This document shows positions 43,037 through 50,085 of a stretch of 64,000 nt of DNA, piece after piece. Numbering within the stretch: position 1 is the stretch's first letter; every line of letters starts with the position of its first letter. Where the stretch lies: positions 3,596,001 through 3,660,000 of the forward strand of contig NZ_AP022619.1 in assembly GCF_010731655.1 (NCBI RefSeq), read 5' to 3'. The translations under genes and the position numbers were made by a program. Origin of the DNA: Mycobacterium paraseoulense (lineage in GTDB: Bacteria > Actinomycetota > Actinomycetes > Mycobacteriales > Mycobacteriaceae). Below the pieces are notes generated by a model. That model saw only the letters and a list, made by a program, of their open reading frames with translations. It made no database searches and had not been told where the DNA came from.

Positions 43037-43818
43037 GCGGCAACCACCTCTCGGCGCAAGAAGGCGTCGTAGTAGCCCCGCCGATATCCCACCCGCAGCC
43101 GGACGGCGATGAGCAGCAGGGAGGGCAGGAGAAACCACTGCGGCCGGGTCAGGCCCAGCCAGACGGTCTCGTTGGCCCGCACGAACTCGACGAAGAATCT
43201 GAAGACCGCATAGCCCGCGATGTAGAGGACGAACAGCTCGCCGGGCCGGCTCATCCGGTGGCGCAACCACAGCAGCGCCGCGAATGCGGCCAGCTGGAAG
43301 GCGATTTCGTACAGGAACGACGGGTGCATGGCCGCGCCGGTGACACAGCCCGGACATTTGGGCGTGCCGGCCGGGGCGTGGATGCCCCACGGCAGGGTGG
43401 TCGGGCGCCCCGGCGCTTCGGTGAGGTGGCAGCCGATGCGGCCGATCGCCATGCCCAGGGCGACCGCCGGCGCGAACAAGTCACCGGTCTTGCCGGTGTA
43501 GCCGCCGATCCGTTTGGCGATCAGCACGCCGACGTAGGCACCGCACAGTCCGCCGAGGATGCTGCGCGACCCGAATTCCCATGCCTGCAGCAGCGTCGGG
43601 TTCAGCCGAAGGTCGAGGTGCTCGGCCCAGCCGGACAGGCGCATGCCCAGCGCGCCGCCGACCAAGGCCCCGGTCACCGCCACCAGCGACTGTTCGTTGA
43701 CCGCTCCGCGCCGGCGCGCCTCGGCGATGAACACCACGGCCGCCGCCAGGACGCCCAGCGCCACGAAGACACCATGCACCGGCAACACCATCGGGCCGAT
43801 CCGCCACTGCGGCACCAC
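43033..43818 (-). CDS. Divergent Lgt-like protein (prolipoprotein diacylglyceryl transferase family)
   Basis: A 261-residue protein with about seven membrane helices. Lgt family features are LPVHGVFVALGVL near 12-24, the signature core GRIG at 126-129 followed by GRPTTLPWGI, HPSFLYE at 165-171, and RFFVEFVR at 207-214. Two residues essential in E. coli Lgt are replaced. The histidine of the SFHGG loop is Leu here (SILGG, 86-90), and the Asn after GRIG is Cys130. A CPGC motif (155-158) is inserted before HPSFLYE. It may therefore bind phosphatidylglycerol but not perform normal lipoprotein modification. First gene of the three-gene module. Confidence 0.8.
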   Translation of the reverse strand: MVPQWRIGPMVLPVHGVFVALGVLAAAVVFIAEARRRGAVNEQSLVAVTGALVGGALGMRLSGWAEHLDLRLNPTLLQAWEFGSRSILGGLCGAYVGVLIAKRIGGYTGKTGDLFAPAVALGMAIGRIGCHLTEAPGRPTTLPWGIHAPAGTPKCPGCVTGAAMHPSFLYEIAFQLAAFAALLWLRHRMSRPGELFVLYIAGYAVFRFFVEFVRANETVWLGLTRPQWFLLPSLLLIAVRLRVGYRRGYYDAFLRREVVAA

Positions 43819-43856
43819 GCCGACAGACTATTACGTCGGGCACGCACGGGCCCGCT

Positions 43857-44156
43857 TCAGCCGCTGGCCGGCCCGGCCCGCGCGGCGGCGCTCGCCGCCT
43901 CGCCGAAGACTGCCACCCGGACCGTGACGACGACGTCGAGACCGTCCACCGCACACCTGGCGTCGGTCCGCATTGCGCGGGCCACCACCGCCGCTTCGGC
44001 GCAGGCGGCTTCGGGCCCGGCAGGCAGGCGGGCCGCGGCGGCCAAGGCGGCCAGGTCGGCGGCCGCCTGCGCGCGGTGCCGCGCCACCACGACGGCGCCG
44101 ACGTAGGCCGCGGCCCCGGTGACGCAGAGCAGCACCGCCGCCATCCAGGCCGTCAC
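43857..44156 (-). CDS. TadG-like / helicase-secretion-neighbourhood pilus protein, Rv3654c-like
   Basis: About 99 residues from the GTG at 44156. One N-terminal hydrophobic helix (AAVLLCVTGAAAYVGAVV) is followed by RHRAQAAADLAALAAAA, the pattern of the N-terminal part of TadG-like proteins. The frame is open further upstream, and the conserved phrase RGSATLVTAWM lies before the GTG, where I find no standard start codon. The real N-terminus may thus be 10 or more residues longer. It is the last gene of the tad/flp-like cluster, probably an envelope component of a pilus or secretion apparatus. Confidence 0.7.
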   Translation of the reverse strand: MTAWMAAVLLCVTGAAAYVGAVVVARHRAQAAADLAALAAAARLPAGPEAACAEAAVVARAMRTDARCAVDGLDVVVTVRVAVFGEAASAAARAGPASG

Positions 44157-44175
44157 CAGGGTGGCCGAACCGCGA

Positions 44176-44478
44176 TCACCCCGGTGGCTCCGCCACCGAG
44201 ATCGCTTTGGCCGCGATGTCGAGCGCCGGCAACAACTTCGAATGCGCGACAACGGTGGCCACCAGAAAATCTCCGTCACGGTGCACCTCGACGCGCGCCC
44301 CACCCGGGGCGATGCGGCGAGCCGCGCCGAGGGCCGAGCTTTCGTCGCCGCGGGCGGCCAGCCGGGCGGCCTCGCGGGCGGCGTCCACGCAGCGCACCTG
44401 CATCGACACCGCGGTGACGCCGGCCAGGCAGAGCACCAGCACGACGACCAGCGTGGCGACCCCCAGCGCCGCCTCCAC
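44176..44478 (-). CDS. TadE-like pseudopilin, Rv3655c-like
   Basis: About 100 residues from the GTG at 44478. The N-terminal helix VEAALGVATLVVVLVLCLAG is the pseudopilin-like segment. The rest (RCVDAAREAARLAARGD, VEVHRDGDFLVATV) matches TadE-like proteins. The upstream codons encode GLAGGAGAST, which would supply the glycine and the residues before the conserved Glu, but no start codon is in frame there before the upstream pilin gene. The N-terminus is therefore uncertain. It lies between the DUF4244 pilin and the Rv3654c-like gene. Confidence 0.72.
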   Translation of the reverse strand: MEAALGVATLVVVLVLCLAGVTAVSMQVRCVDAAREAARLAARGDESSALGAARRIAPGGARVEVHRDGDFLVATVVAHSKLLPALDIAAKAISVAEPPG

Positions 44479-44501
44479 GGTGCTGGCACCCGCACCGCCG
44501 G

Positions 44502-44705
44502 CTAGACCTTGGTGTTGAGCGCGCGGCCGATGATGTTGGTCAGTGCCGACACGATGGAGTCGCCCGTCACGACGGTGTACAGGATCGCGCCGAAGGCGGC
44601 GGCCGCGATGGTTCCGATGGCGTACTCGACCGTGGACATGCCCGCCTCGTCCGACACCAGAACCGTCACACGGGCCACCAGGACACGAAATATGTTGTGC
44701 ACCAA
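44502..44705 (-). CDS. DUF4244 Flp-type pilin-like protein, Rv3656c-like
   Basis: A 67-residue protein with a short basic leader and then DEAGMSTVEYAIGTIAAAAFG. This matches the class IVb pilin rule of Gly, then Glu five residues later and Tyr (EY), followed by a hydrophobic helix. A prepilin peptidase could cut after the Gly. It is the likely major subunit of the tad/flp-like system in this operon. The GTG/ATG at 44705 sits 15 bases from the stop of the TadC-like gene. Confidence 0.88.
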   Translation of the reverse strand: MVHNIFRVLVARVTVLVSDEAGMSTVEYAIGTIAAAAFGAILYTVVTGDSIVSALTNIIGRALNTKV

Positions 44706-44720
44706 TGCTTTCCTTTCTCC

Positions 44721-45302
44721 TCACCATAACCCCAAGACGTCACCGGCGAGCCCGGCCACCACCGGAACGATGCCCAGGCACACGAACGCCGGCAGGAAGC
44801 ACAACCCGAGCGGTCCGGCGATCAACACCCCGGCGCGCTCGGCGGCGGCCGTGGCCGCGTGCGCCACGTCGTGCCGGGACTGGTCGGCCAACCCGGCGAC
44901 GCCCTCGGCCAGCGCGGCACCCGAGGCGGCCGACCGCCGGGCCAGCCGCAACAACGCTTCGACGTGCGGGTCGGGCCGGGCGTCCGGCGTAACCGACCAC
45001 GCGACAACGGGATCGGCGCCCAGCGCCAGCAGGTCGGCCGCTCGCCGCAGCACGTGGGCCAGTGTGGCCGGCGCGGACGTTGCGGCGGCGGCCGCGGCGG
45101 TGGCCACCGCCATGCCCGCGCCCAGGCACACGGCCAGCACGTCGAGAGACGACGCGACCGCCAGCGGGTCGTCGGCCGGAGCCGGCCCGAGGCCATGGCG
45201 GGTTCGCTGCTCGCGGACCGGTATCCGAGCGCGCGCCCGCACCAACGATGGGCCGGGTGCGATCCACGCGGCCACCGCCAGCAACACCGCCGCCGCGCTC
45301 AT
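44721..45302 (-). CDS. TadC-like inner membrane protein (type II/IV secretion F-domain), Rv3657c-like
   Basis: A 193-residue Ala-rich protein with an N-terminal membrane helix, a cytoplasmic F-domain-like region (DPHVEALLRLARRSAASGAAL, then RAGVLIAGPLGLCFLPAFV) and C-terminal membrane helices. It corresponds to the TadC platform protein that works with the TadA ATPase. The ATG at 45302 overlaps the TadB-like stop (ATGA). A frame extending to 45626 is out of keeping with the neighbouring gene. Confidence 0.85.
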   Translation of the reverse strand: MSAAAVLLAVAAWIAPGPSLVRARARIPVREQRTRHGLGPAPADDPLAVASSLDVLAVCLGAGMAVATAAAAAATSAPATLAHVLRRAADLLALGADPVVAWSVTPDARPDPHVEALLRLARRSAASGAALAEGVAGLADQSRHDVAHAATAAAERAGVLIAGPLGLCFLPAFVCLGIVPVVAGLAGDVLGLW

Positions 45303-46099
45303 GGCACGAGCCGATCGGTGATGCGGTCGGCCCACAACAGACCCCCGCACGCCAGGGTCGAACCGGCGACCAGCAGCCATCCGCCGGCGCGGCCGTCGAG
45401 CAGGAAGGCCAGCGGCCGGGCGCCGATCAGTTGACCCAGCAGTACGCCGAGCGCCGGCAGGGCCGCCAAGATCGCCGCGGTTGCCCGCGCACCGGCCATG
45501 TTCGACCTCACCCGCGCCGAGAACCGTTGCCGCTGCGCGACATCGCGCTGCGCGGCGCGCATCAGGGTCGCTATCGCCAGGCCGTGGTCGCTGGCCAGTT
45601 GCCAGCACGACGCGAGGCGGTCCCACTGCGCGGGCAGGGTCGACGACTGGGCCGCGGCGCGCAGTCCGGCCGCGACGTCGGCCCCCAATCTGGCGCGGGC
45701 CGCGACGGCCCGCAACGACTCGGCAACCGCACCGCCGGTCTCGCCGGCGGCCACGCCGAACGCGCGCACCGGATGCGAGCCGACCCGCAATTCGCCGACG
45801 AGCACGTCGAGTGCGCCTTCCAGCGCCCGCCCCTCGCGCGCGGCCCGCCGGGTGCGGTGGCGGCGGCGGTGGCGCAGGCTCGCGGTCGTGCCCACGACGG
45901 CCCCGGCCAGCACGGTGGTCAGCGGCAGCACCATCGCGGCAGCGGCCACGGCTGCGGCGGCAAGGCAGCCCGCCCCCCGCGGCCCGGCGAACGGGCGGCG
46001 ACGGTTGGGCGGGGCGGGCGCGAGGCGGCGCCGCGGTGTCGCGGGAAGGACGACGAGCGCGGCCGCCAACAGCAGTGCACCCGCGACGGGGCCGCTCAC
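45299..46099 (-). CDS. TadB-like inner membrane protein, Rv3658c-like
   Basis: A 266-residue protein with two N-terminal helices (about 6-20 and 45-70), a charged basic linker (RHRRRHRTRRAAREG), an F-domain (ALDVLVGELRVGSHPVRAFG, then HGLAIATLMRAAQRDVAQRQR) and two C-terminal helices. It should form the membrane platform with the TadC-like protein. The GTG at 46099 overlaps the TadA stop by 4 bases. The longer frame reaching 46681 is an artefact. Confidence 0.86.
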   Translation of the reverse strand: MSGPVAGALLLAAALVVLPATPRRRLAPAPPNRRRPFAGPRGAGCLAAAAVAAAAMVLPLTTVLAGAVVGTTASLRHRRRHRTRRAAREGRALEGALDVLVGELRVGSHPVRAFGVAAGETGGAVAESLRAVAARARLGADVAAGLRAAAQSSTLPAQWDRLASCWQLASDHGLAIATLMRAAQRDVAQRQRFSARVRSNMAGARATAAILAALPALGVLLGQLIGARPLAFLLDGRAGGWLLVAGSTLACGGLLWADRITDRLVP

Positions 46100-47268
46100 G
46101 CCGGCATCCGGCTGTGCAGCAAGCGGTGCAGGAGCTCGGCGTCGTCGACCAGGCCGCCGTCGGCGTGCCACGCCGTGACGGCCCGCACCCGCCCCGCGGC
46201 AGGGTGCAGCACGGCGATCTCGGCGAGCCGGCGCCGCCCGTCGCGATCCCGTGCGACGTGCAGCAGCACCTGCACGGCCGCGGCGAGCTGACTGTGCAGC
46301 GCCGCGCGATCGAGGCCGCCCAGCGCGCCGAGCGCCTCCAGCCGGGCGGGAACTTCGGCGGGGTTGTTCGCGTGCACCGTGCCCGCTCCCCCGTCGTGGC
46401 CGGTGTTCAGCGCCGCCAGCAGATCCACCACCTCGGCGCCACGCACCTCGCCGACCACGATGCGGTCGGGCCGCATCCGCAGGGCTTGCCGCACGAGTTG
46501 GCGCACGGCGACTTCGCCGACCCCTTCCACGTTGGCGCACCGCGCGACCAGCTTCACCACGTGCGGATGGCGGGGCGCCAACTCGGCGGCGTCCTCGACG
46601 CAGACGATGCGCTCGGTCGGGGCGACGGCCCCGAGCATCGCCGCGAGCAGGGTCGTCTTGCCGGCTCCCGTCCCGCCGCACACCAGGAAGGCCAGCCGCG
46701 CGGCGATGATGTCGGCGACCAGGGCGGCGGCCTCAGGCGCCAGGGCGCCCGAGGCGGTCAGGGCCGCCAGGTCCTGACTGGCCGGCCGCAGCACCCGCAG
46801 CGACACGCAGGTGCCACCGGCCGCCACGGGCGGCAGGACGGCGTGCAAGCGGACCGCAAAACCCGCCCCGATGCCGGTCAGCTGGCCGTCCACCCACGGC
46901 TGCGCGTCGTCCAGGCGCCGACCGGCGGCCAGCGCGAGCCGCTGCGCCAGCCGCCGCACCGCCGCCTCGTCGGCGAACCGGACCTGCGTGCGCCGCAAAC
47001 CATTTCCGTCGTCGACCCACACCGCGTCCGGCGCGGTGACCAAGACGTCGGTGGTGCCGTCGGCGCACAACAGCGGCTCGAGGATCCCGGCACCGGTCAG
47101 TTCGGTCTGCAGCACCCGCAGGTTGGCCAGCACCTCGGTGTCGCCGAGCATCCCCCCGGACTCGGCCCGGATCGCGGCGGCGACGACGTTCGGCCCCAAC
47201 GGCGACCCGAGCGGGGCGGATTCCGCGGCCAGTCGCTCGCGCACCCGATCGATCAGCGAACCGCTCAC
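46096..47268 (-). CDS. TadA/VirB11-type secretion ATPase, Rv3659c-like
   Basis: A 390-residue hexameric ATPase that powers pilus assembly or secretion. Walker A is GGTGAGKTT at 198-206. An Asp box (IVCVEDAAEL) and a His box region (HPHVVKLVAR) follow. Walker B is RPDRIVVGEVRGAEV. The N-terminal domain (about 1-165) is the usual linker domain of the family. The GTG at 47268 overlaps the ssd stop by 4 bases. The whole cluster ssd-tadA-tadB-tadC-pilin-tadE is one transcript by spacing. Confidence 0.93.
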   Translation of the reverse strand: MSGSLIDRVRERLAAESAPLGSPLGPNVVAAAIRAESGGMLGDTEVLANLRVLQTELTGAGILEPLLCADGTTDVLVTAPDAVWVDDGNGLRRTQVRFADEAAVRRLAQRLALAAGRRLDDAQPWVDGQLTGIGAGFAVRLHAVLPPVAAGGTCVSLRVLRPASQDLAALTASGALAPEAAALVADIIAARLAFLVCGGTGAGKTTLLAAMLGAVAPTERIVCVEDAAELAPRHPHVVKLVARCANVEGVGEVAVRQLVRQALRMRPDRIVVGEVRGAEVVDLLAALNTGHDGGAGTVHANNPAEVPARLEALGALGGLDRAALHSQLAAAVQVLLHVARDRDGRRRLAEIAVLHPAAGRVRAVTAWHADGGLVDDAELLHRLLHSRMPA

Positions 47269-48371
47269 GCGGCGGCCCTACCGTTTCGTGCGGCACCCGA
47301 CGCCGCGCGCGGCAAGACCGAGAGCACCTGACGGGCCGCCGCCGCGAGCGCGGATCGCCGGCCGACCCGCAGCCCGCCGCGCTCGAGCTGTTCGGCGACG
47401 CGCGGCTCCGCCCGCATGGACGCCAGCAACGGCAACCCGGTGAGGTCGCCGATCTCGGACGCCCGCAACCCGCCCGGCGACGGACCGCGCACCACCAATC
47501 CCACGTTGGGGTTGACGGCGGCCAGCACCGGAGCCAGCGCACCCGTCGCCGCGCATGCGCGGACATCGCATCGGCTGACCACGACCACCAGGTCGGCGGC
47601 GTCGAGGGCGGCCTGGGCCGCGTCGGTCAGACGGCGCGGAAGGTCGCAGACCACCGTCACCGCCCCGCGGCGACCGGCATCGACGAGGGCGTGCACCGGC
47701 CCCGGCGCCAACTCGTACCCGCGCCGGGTGCCCGACAGCACGCTGGCACCCCGGTGTCGGGGCAGCGCCGCACGCACGGCCGACCAGTTGAGCCGGCCGC
47801 CCTGCAGCGCCAGATCCGGCCACCGCAGGCCCGTTGTGCTCTCCGCGCCCAGCAGCAGGTCGATCCCGCCGCCCCACGGGTCGAGATCCAGCACCAGCGC
47901 GTCGGCGGCGGCCTGCGCCAAGGCGGCCGTCAACGACGACGCGCCCGCGCCGCCGCACCCGCCGATGACGGCGACGACGGCGCCGCGTGACCCGTCGTCG
48001 CGTGACGATTCGGCGGCCTCGGCGAGCGCGCACACCAGCTCGCCCTCCTGCTCGGGCAGCCGCAGCACCCGCCCGGCACCGACCGCCACGGCCGCCGCCC
48101 ACGTCGCGGTCTCCGGGTCGGCCGCCGTCAGCACGGTCAGGTGAGCGCGGCGCGGCAGCGCCGCCCGCCCGCAGCGCTCGGCCCCCGCCTCGTCCAGCAC
48201 CACGGCCGCGGCCGCCGACCACGTCTTGCGGCTCAACGCGCCGCCGGCATGGACGACCCGGACGCCGACGGCCGCGGCCACGCGATCCAATTCGCGGCGA
48301 AGTTCCGGGTCCGCCAACACCGCCAAGACGCCCGCGGACGTCGCCACTTCGGCTTGAGGGGTGCCACTCAC
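47265..48371 (-). CDS. ssd: Septum site determining protein Ssd, MinD/CpaE-like
   Basis: A 368-residue ParA/MinD-superfamily protein. An N-terminal receiver-like or CpaE-like region (about 1-120) precedes the ATPase-like domain. The P-loop is deviant (GGCGGAGASS) and lacks the signature lysines of active MinD, while VLDLDPWGGGIDLLLG is retained. Rv3660c is reported to affect septum formation. Here, as there, it heads the tad/flp-like cluster, where CpaE-type proteins normally place the machinery in the cell. The GTG start at 48371 gives MSGTPQAEVATSAG. Confidence 0.9.
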   Translation of the reverse strand: MSGTPQAEVATSAGVLAVLADPELRRELDRVAAAVGVRVVHAGGALSRKTWSAAAAVVLDEAGAERCGRAALPRRAHLTVLTAADPETATWAAAVAVGAGRVLRLPEQEGELVCALAEAAESSRDDGSRGAVVAVIGGCGGAGASSLTAALAQAAADALVLDLDPWGGGIDLLLGAESTTGLRWPDLALQGGRLNWSAVRAALPRHRGASVLSGTRRGYELAPGPVHALVDAGRRGAVTVVCDLPRRLTDAAQAALDAADLVVVVSRCDVRACAATGALAPVLAAVNPNVGLVVRGPSPGGLRASEIGDLTGLPLLASMRAEPRVAEQLERGGLRVGRRSALAAAARQVLSVLPRAASGAARNGRAAA

Positions 48372-48552
48372 GCGACCACTGTGCGGCCTGGCGATATTGG
48401 ACGCCAGTCCCAAACGCGGGGTTTGTGGATAGAGACGCGAGTGTGCACAAAGACTCGGCCGACGCATCGGCCGGCGCGCACGAGACGGAACGTCCGCAAC
48501 TACTCGGACGGCCCCGCTGCGCGGTCCGGATGACCGGAACTGACCCCAGATA

Positions 48553-48646
48553 AGGGACGACCCCCGCCAGGGGGGGAGGAGGCGAGGGTCGTCGTGCATC
48601 AGCCCCGGGGGGTCGGGCTGATACACCCTCGGCTCAGGCCGAGTAA
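48553..48646 (-). ncRNA. 6C small RNA (B11-like)
   Basis: Two adjacent hairpins on the minus strand have cytosine-rich loops. The first (48623-48597) is ATCAGCCC...GGGCTGAT-like, with six C in the loop. The second (48592-48557) is ACGACCC...GGGTCGT, with a run of seven C. This is the hallmark of the actinobacterial 6C RNA. The location between ssd and the Rv3661-like gene is that of B11 in M. tuberculosis, which is about 93 nt and minus-strand. Ends are estimated from the promoter and the second hairpin. It pairs with G-rich ribosome-binding regions of target mRNAs in relatives. Confidence 0.85.
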
Positions 48647-48651
48647 TGCTT

Positions 48652-48682
48652 ACTATACACATGCCCAGCCGCGGTAACGCAA
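48652..48682 (-). promoter_or_regulatory. Promoter of the 6C RNA
   Basis: On the minus strand TTGCGT (48682-48677) and TATAGT (48657-48652) are separated by 19 bases. Initiation would fall near 48646, just upstream of the first C-loop hairpin. The strong -10 fits the high level of this RNA in relatives. Confidence 0.6.
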
Positions 48683-48810
48683 TAGCTCTTTCTATGAAAG
48701 AACACGTTGAGCCGCAAGAACACTGCCGATACCGCAGGTCCCACTTTGCTGAGCGGCCGTTTCGGGTCCAAGGTCCCAGCGCCGGCGGACGACCGACCTA
48801 TGCTGGGCCC

Positions 48811-49644
48811 GTGACCGTCTTCGACCCGGCCGACGCGCAGCACCCGACTCCCCGGGCCCGCACCGCCGCCTTCTTCGACCTGGACAAGACGATCATCGCC
48901 AAGTCCAGCACGCTGGCGTTCAGCAAACCGTTCTTCAACCAGGGACTGCTGAACCGCCGCGCCGTGCTCAAGTCGAGCTACGCCCAGTTCATCTATCTGC
49001 TCTCCGGCGCCGATCATGACCAGATGGACCGGATGCGCATCCACATGACGAACATGGTCGCCGGCTGGGACGTGGAACAGGTCAAGTCGATCGTCAACGA
49101 GACGTTGCACGAGATCGTGACCCCGCTGGTGTTCGCCGAAGCCGCGGACCTGATCGCCGCCCACAAGTTGTGCGGCCGCGACGTGGTCGTGGTCTCCGCC
49201 TCGGGCGAGGAAATCGTGGCGCCCATCGCCCGGGCGCTCGGCGCCACGCATGCGATGGCGACCCGCATGGTCGTCGAGAACGGCCGGTACACCGGCGAGA
49301 TCGCGTTCTACTGCTACGGCGAGGGCAAGGTGCAGGCGATCCGCGAGCTGGCCGCGCGCGAGGGCTACCCGCTGGAGCACTGCTACGCGTACTCCGACTC
49401 GATCACCGATTTGCCGATGCTCGAATCCGTCGGCCATCCCAGCGTGGTGAACCCCGACCGCGGACTGCGCCGGGAAGCCCTCGAGCGCGGTTGGCCGGTG
49501 CTGTCCTTCTCTCGGCCGGTGTCGCTGCGCGACCGTATCCCCGCGCCGTCGGGTGCGGCGATCGCGACGACCGCCGCGGTGGGCGTCAGTGCGCTGGCCG
49601 CCGGCGCGGTCACCTATTCGCTGTTGCGCCGCTTCGCGTTCTAG
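48811..49644 (+). CDS. HAD-superfamily IB phosphatase, SerB-like (Rv3661-like)
   Basis: A 277-residue HAD hydrolase. Motif I is FFDLDKTII with the nucleophilic Asp and the acid/base Asp. Motif II is VVVSASGEE, and motif III with IV is YAYSDSITDLPML. A short C-terminal hydrophobic segment (TTAAVGVSALAAGAVTYSLL) may anchor it to the membrane. The substrate is not established. The family includes phosphoserine phosphatases and some lipid-phosphate phosphatases. The GTG at 48811 is chosen from the family N-terminus; the ORF from 48646 would begin inside the 6C RNA region. Confidence 0.88.
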   Translation: MTVFDPADAQHPTPRARTAAFFDLDKTIIAKSSTLAFSKPFFNQGLLNRRAVLKSSYAQFIYLLSGADHDQMDRMRIHMTNMVAGWDVEQVKSIVNETLHEIVTPLVFAEAADLIAAHKLCGRDVVVVSASGEEIVAPIARALGATHAMATRMVVENGRYTGEIAFYCYGEGKVQAIRELAAREGYPLEHCYAYSDSITDLPMLESVGHPSVVNPDRGLRREALERGWPVLSFSRPVSLRDRIPAPSGAAIATTAAVGVSALAAGAVTYSLLRRFAF

Positions 49645-49704
49645 CCCGCCGGCCGCCGGCCCGTAGCAAACGTGTTCCGGCGCCGCTTCGCAATTTTTGC
49701 AAAA

Positions 49705-49734
49705 TTGGGCCTTGCTGCGCTAAGGGTCTAGTAG
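49705..49734 (+). promoter_or_regulatory. Candidate promoter of the Ms1-like RNA
   Basis: TTGGGC (49705-49710) and TAGTAG (49729-49734) are 18 bases apart, in an AT-rich patch that follows the HAD gene. A shifted -10, TAGTAC at 49732-49737, is an alternative. Initiation is expected near 49741. Confidence 0.45.
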
Positions 49735-49740
49735 TACAAA

Positions 49741-50048
49741 GGAACCACGGAAGCCCGGTGAGGCCTAGGTCGATCCGGAAGAGAAGGTTCGATCTCCCGA
49801 TCCGGGCGCCCAGCACGGTGCTCGGCACCCACGCGGAGTCATAGCCGCGATAATGGCAGAAGTGTTGCGGGCCTGCGTAATTGCGGAATGTGGACGGTGT
49901 CGACGGCCCTTTGGGTGGGGTTGCTACCGGAAGCATCGCAAGATCGCCGAGGCCAACCCACGCAGCCCCGAAATGCACGCATGGTAACCGAGTTCCGTGC
50001 TAGCGGGCGGCGAACCGAATTCTTCGGGACGTCGCCCGCTTTGCATTG
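49741..50048 (+). ncRNA. Ms1/MTS2823-type small RNA
   Basis: A 440-base gap without a credible gene lies between the Rv3661-like and Rv3662c-like genes, which is where M. tuberculosis encodes the very abundant MTS2823 RNA, the homologue of M. smegmatis Ms1 that binds RNA polymerase core. The region has promoter-like sequence at its 5' side, several self-complementary segments (for example GATCCGGAAGAG...CTCCCGATCCGG), and ends in a strong hairpin plus a T-rich tail. Predicted length is about 300 nt, as in relatives. Ends are approximate. Confidence 0.78.
50002..50043 (+). terminator. Terminator of the Ms1-like RNA
   Basis: AGCGGGCG (50002-50009) pairs with CGCCCGCT (50033-50040); the stem can continue inward with CG pairs across one mismatch. 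It is followed by TT and a TTG-rich stretch (50041 onward). This is the strongest terminator-like hairpin in the gap. Confidence 0.65.
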
Positions 50049-50085
50049 TCTTGCATTGTCCAGGGGCGTTTTTCGTCATCACCAG

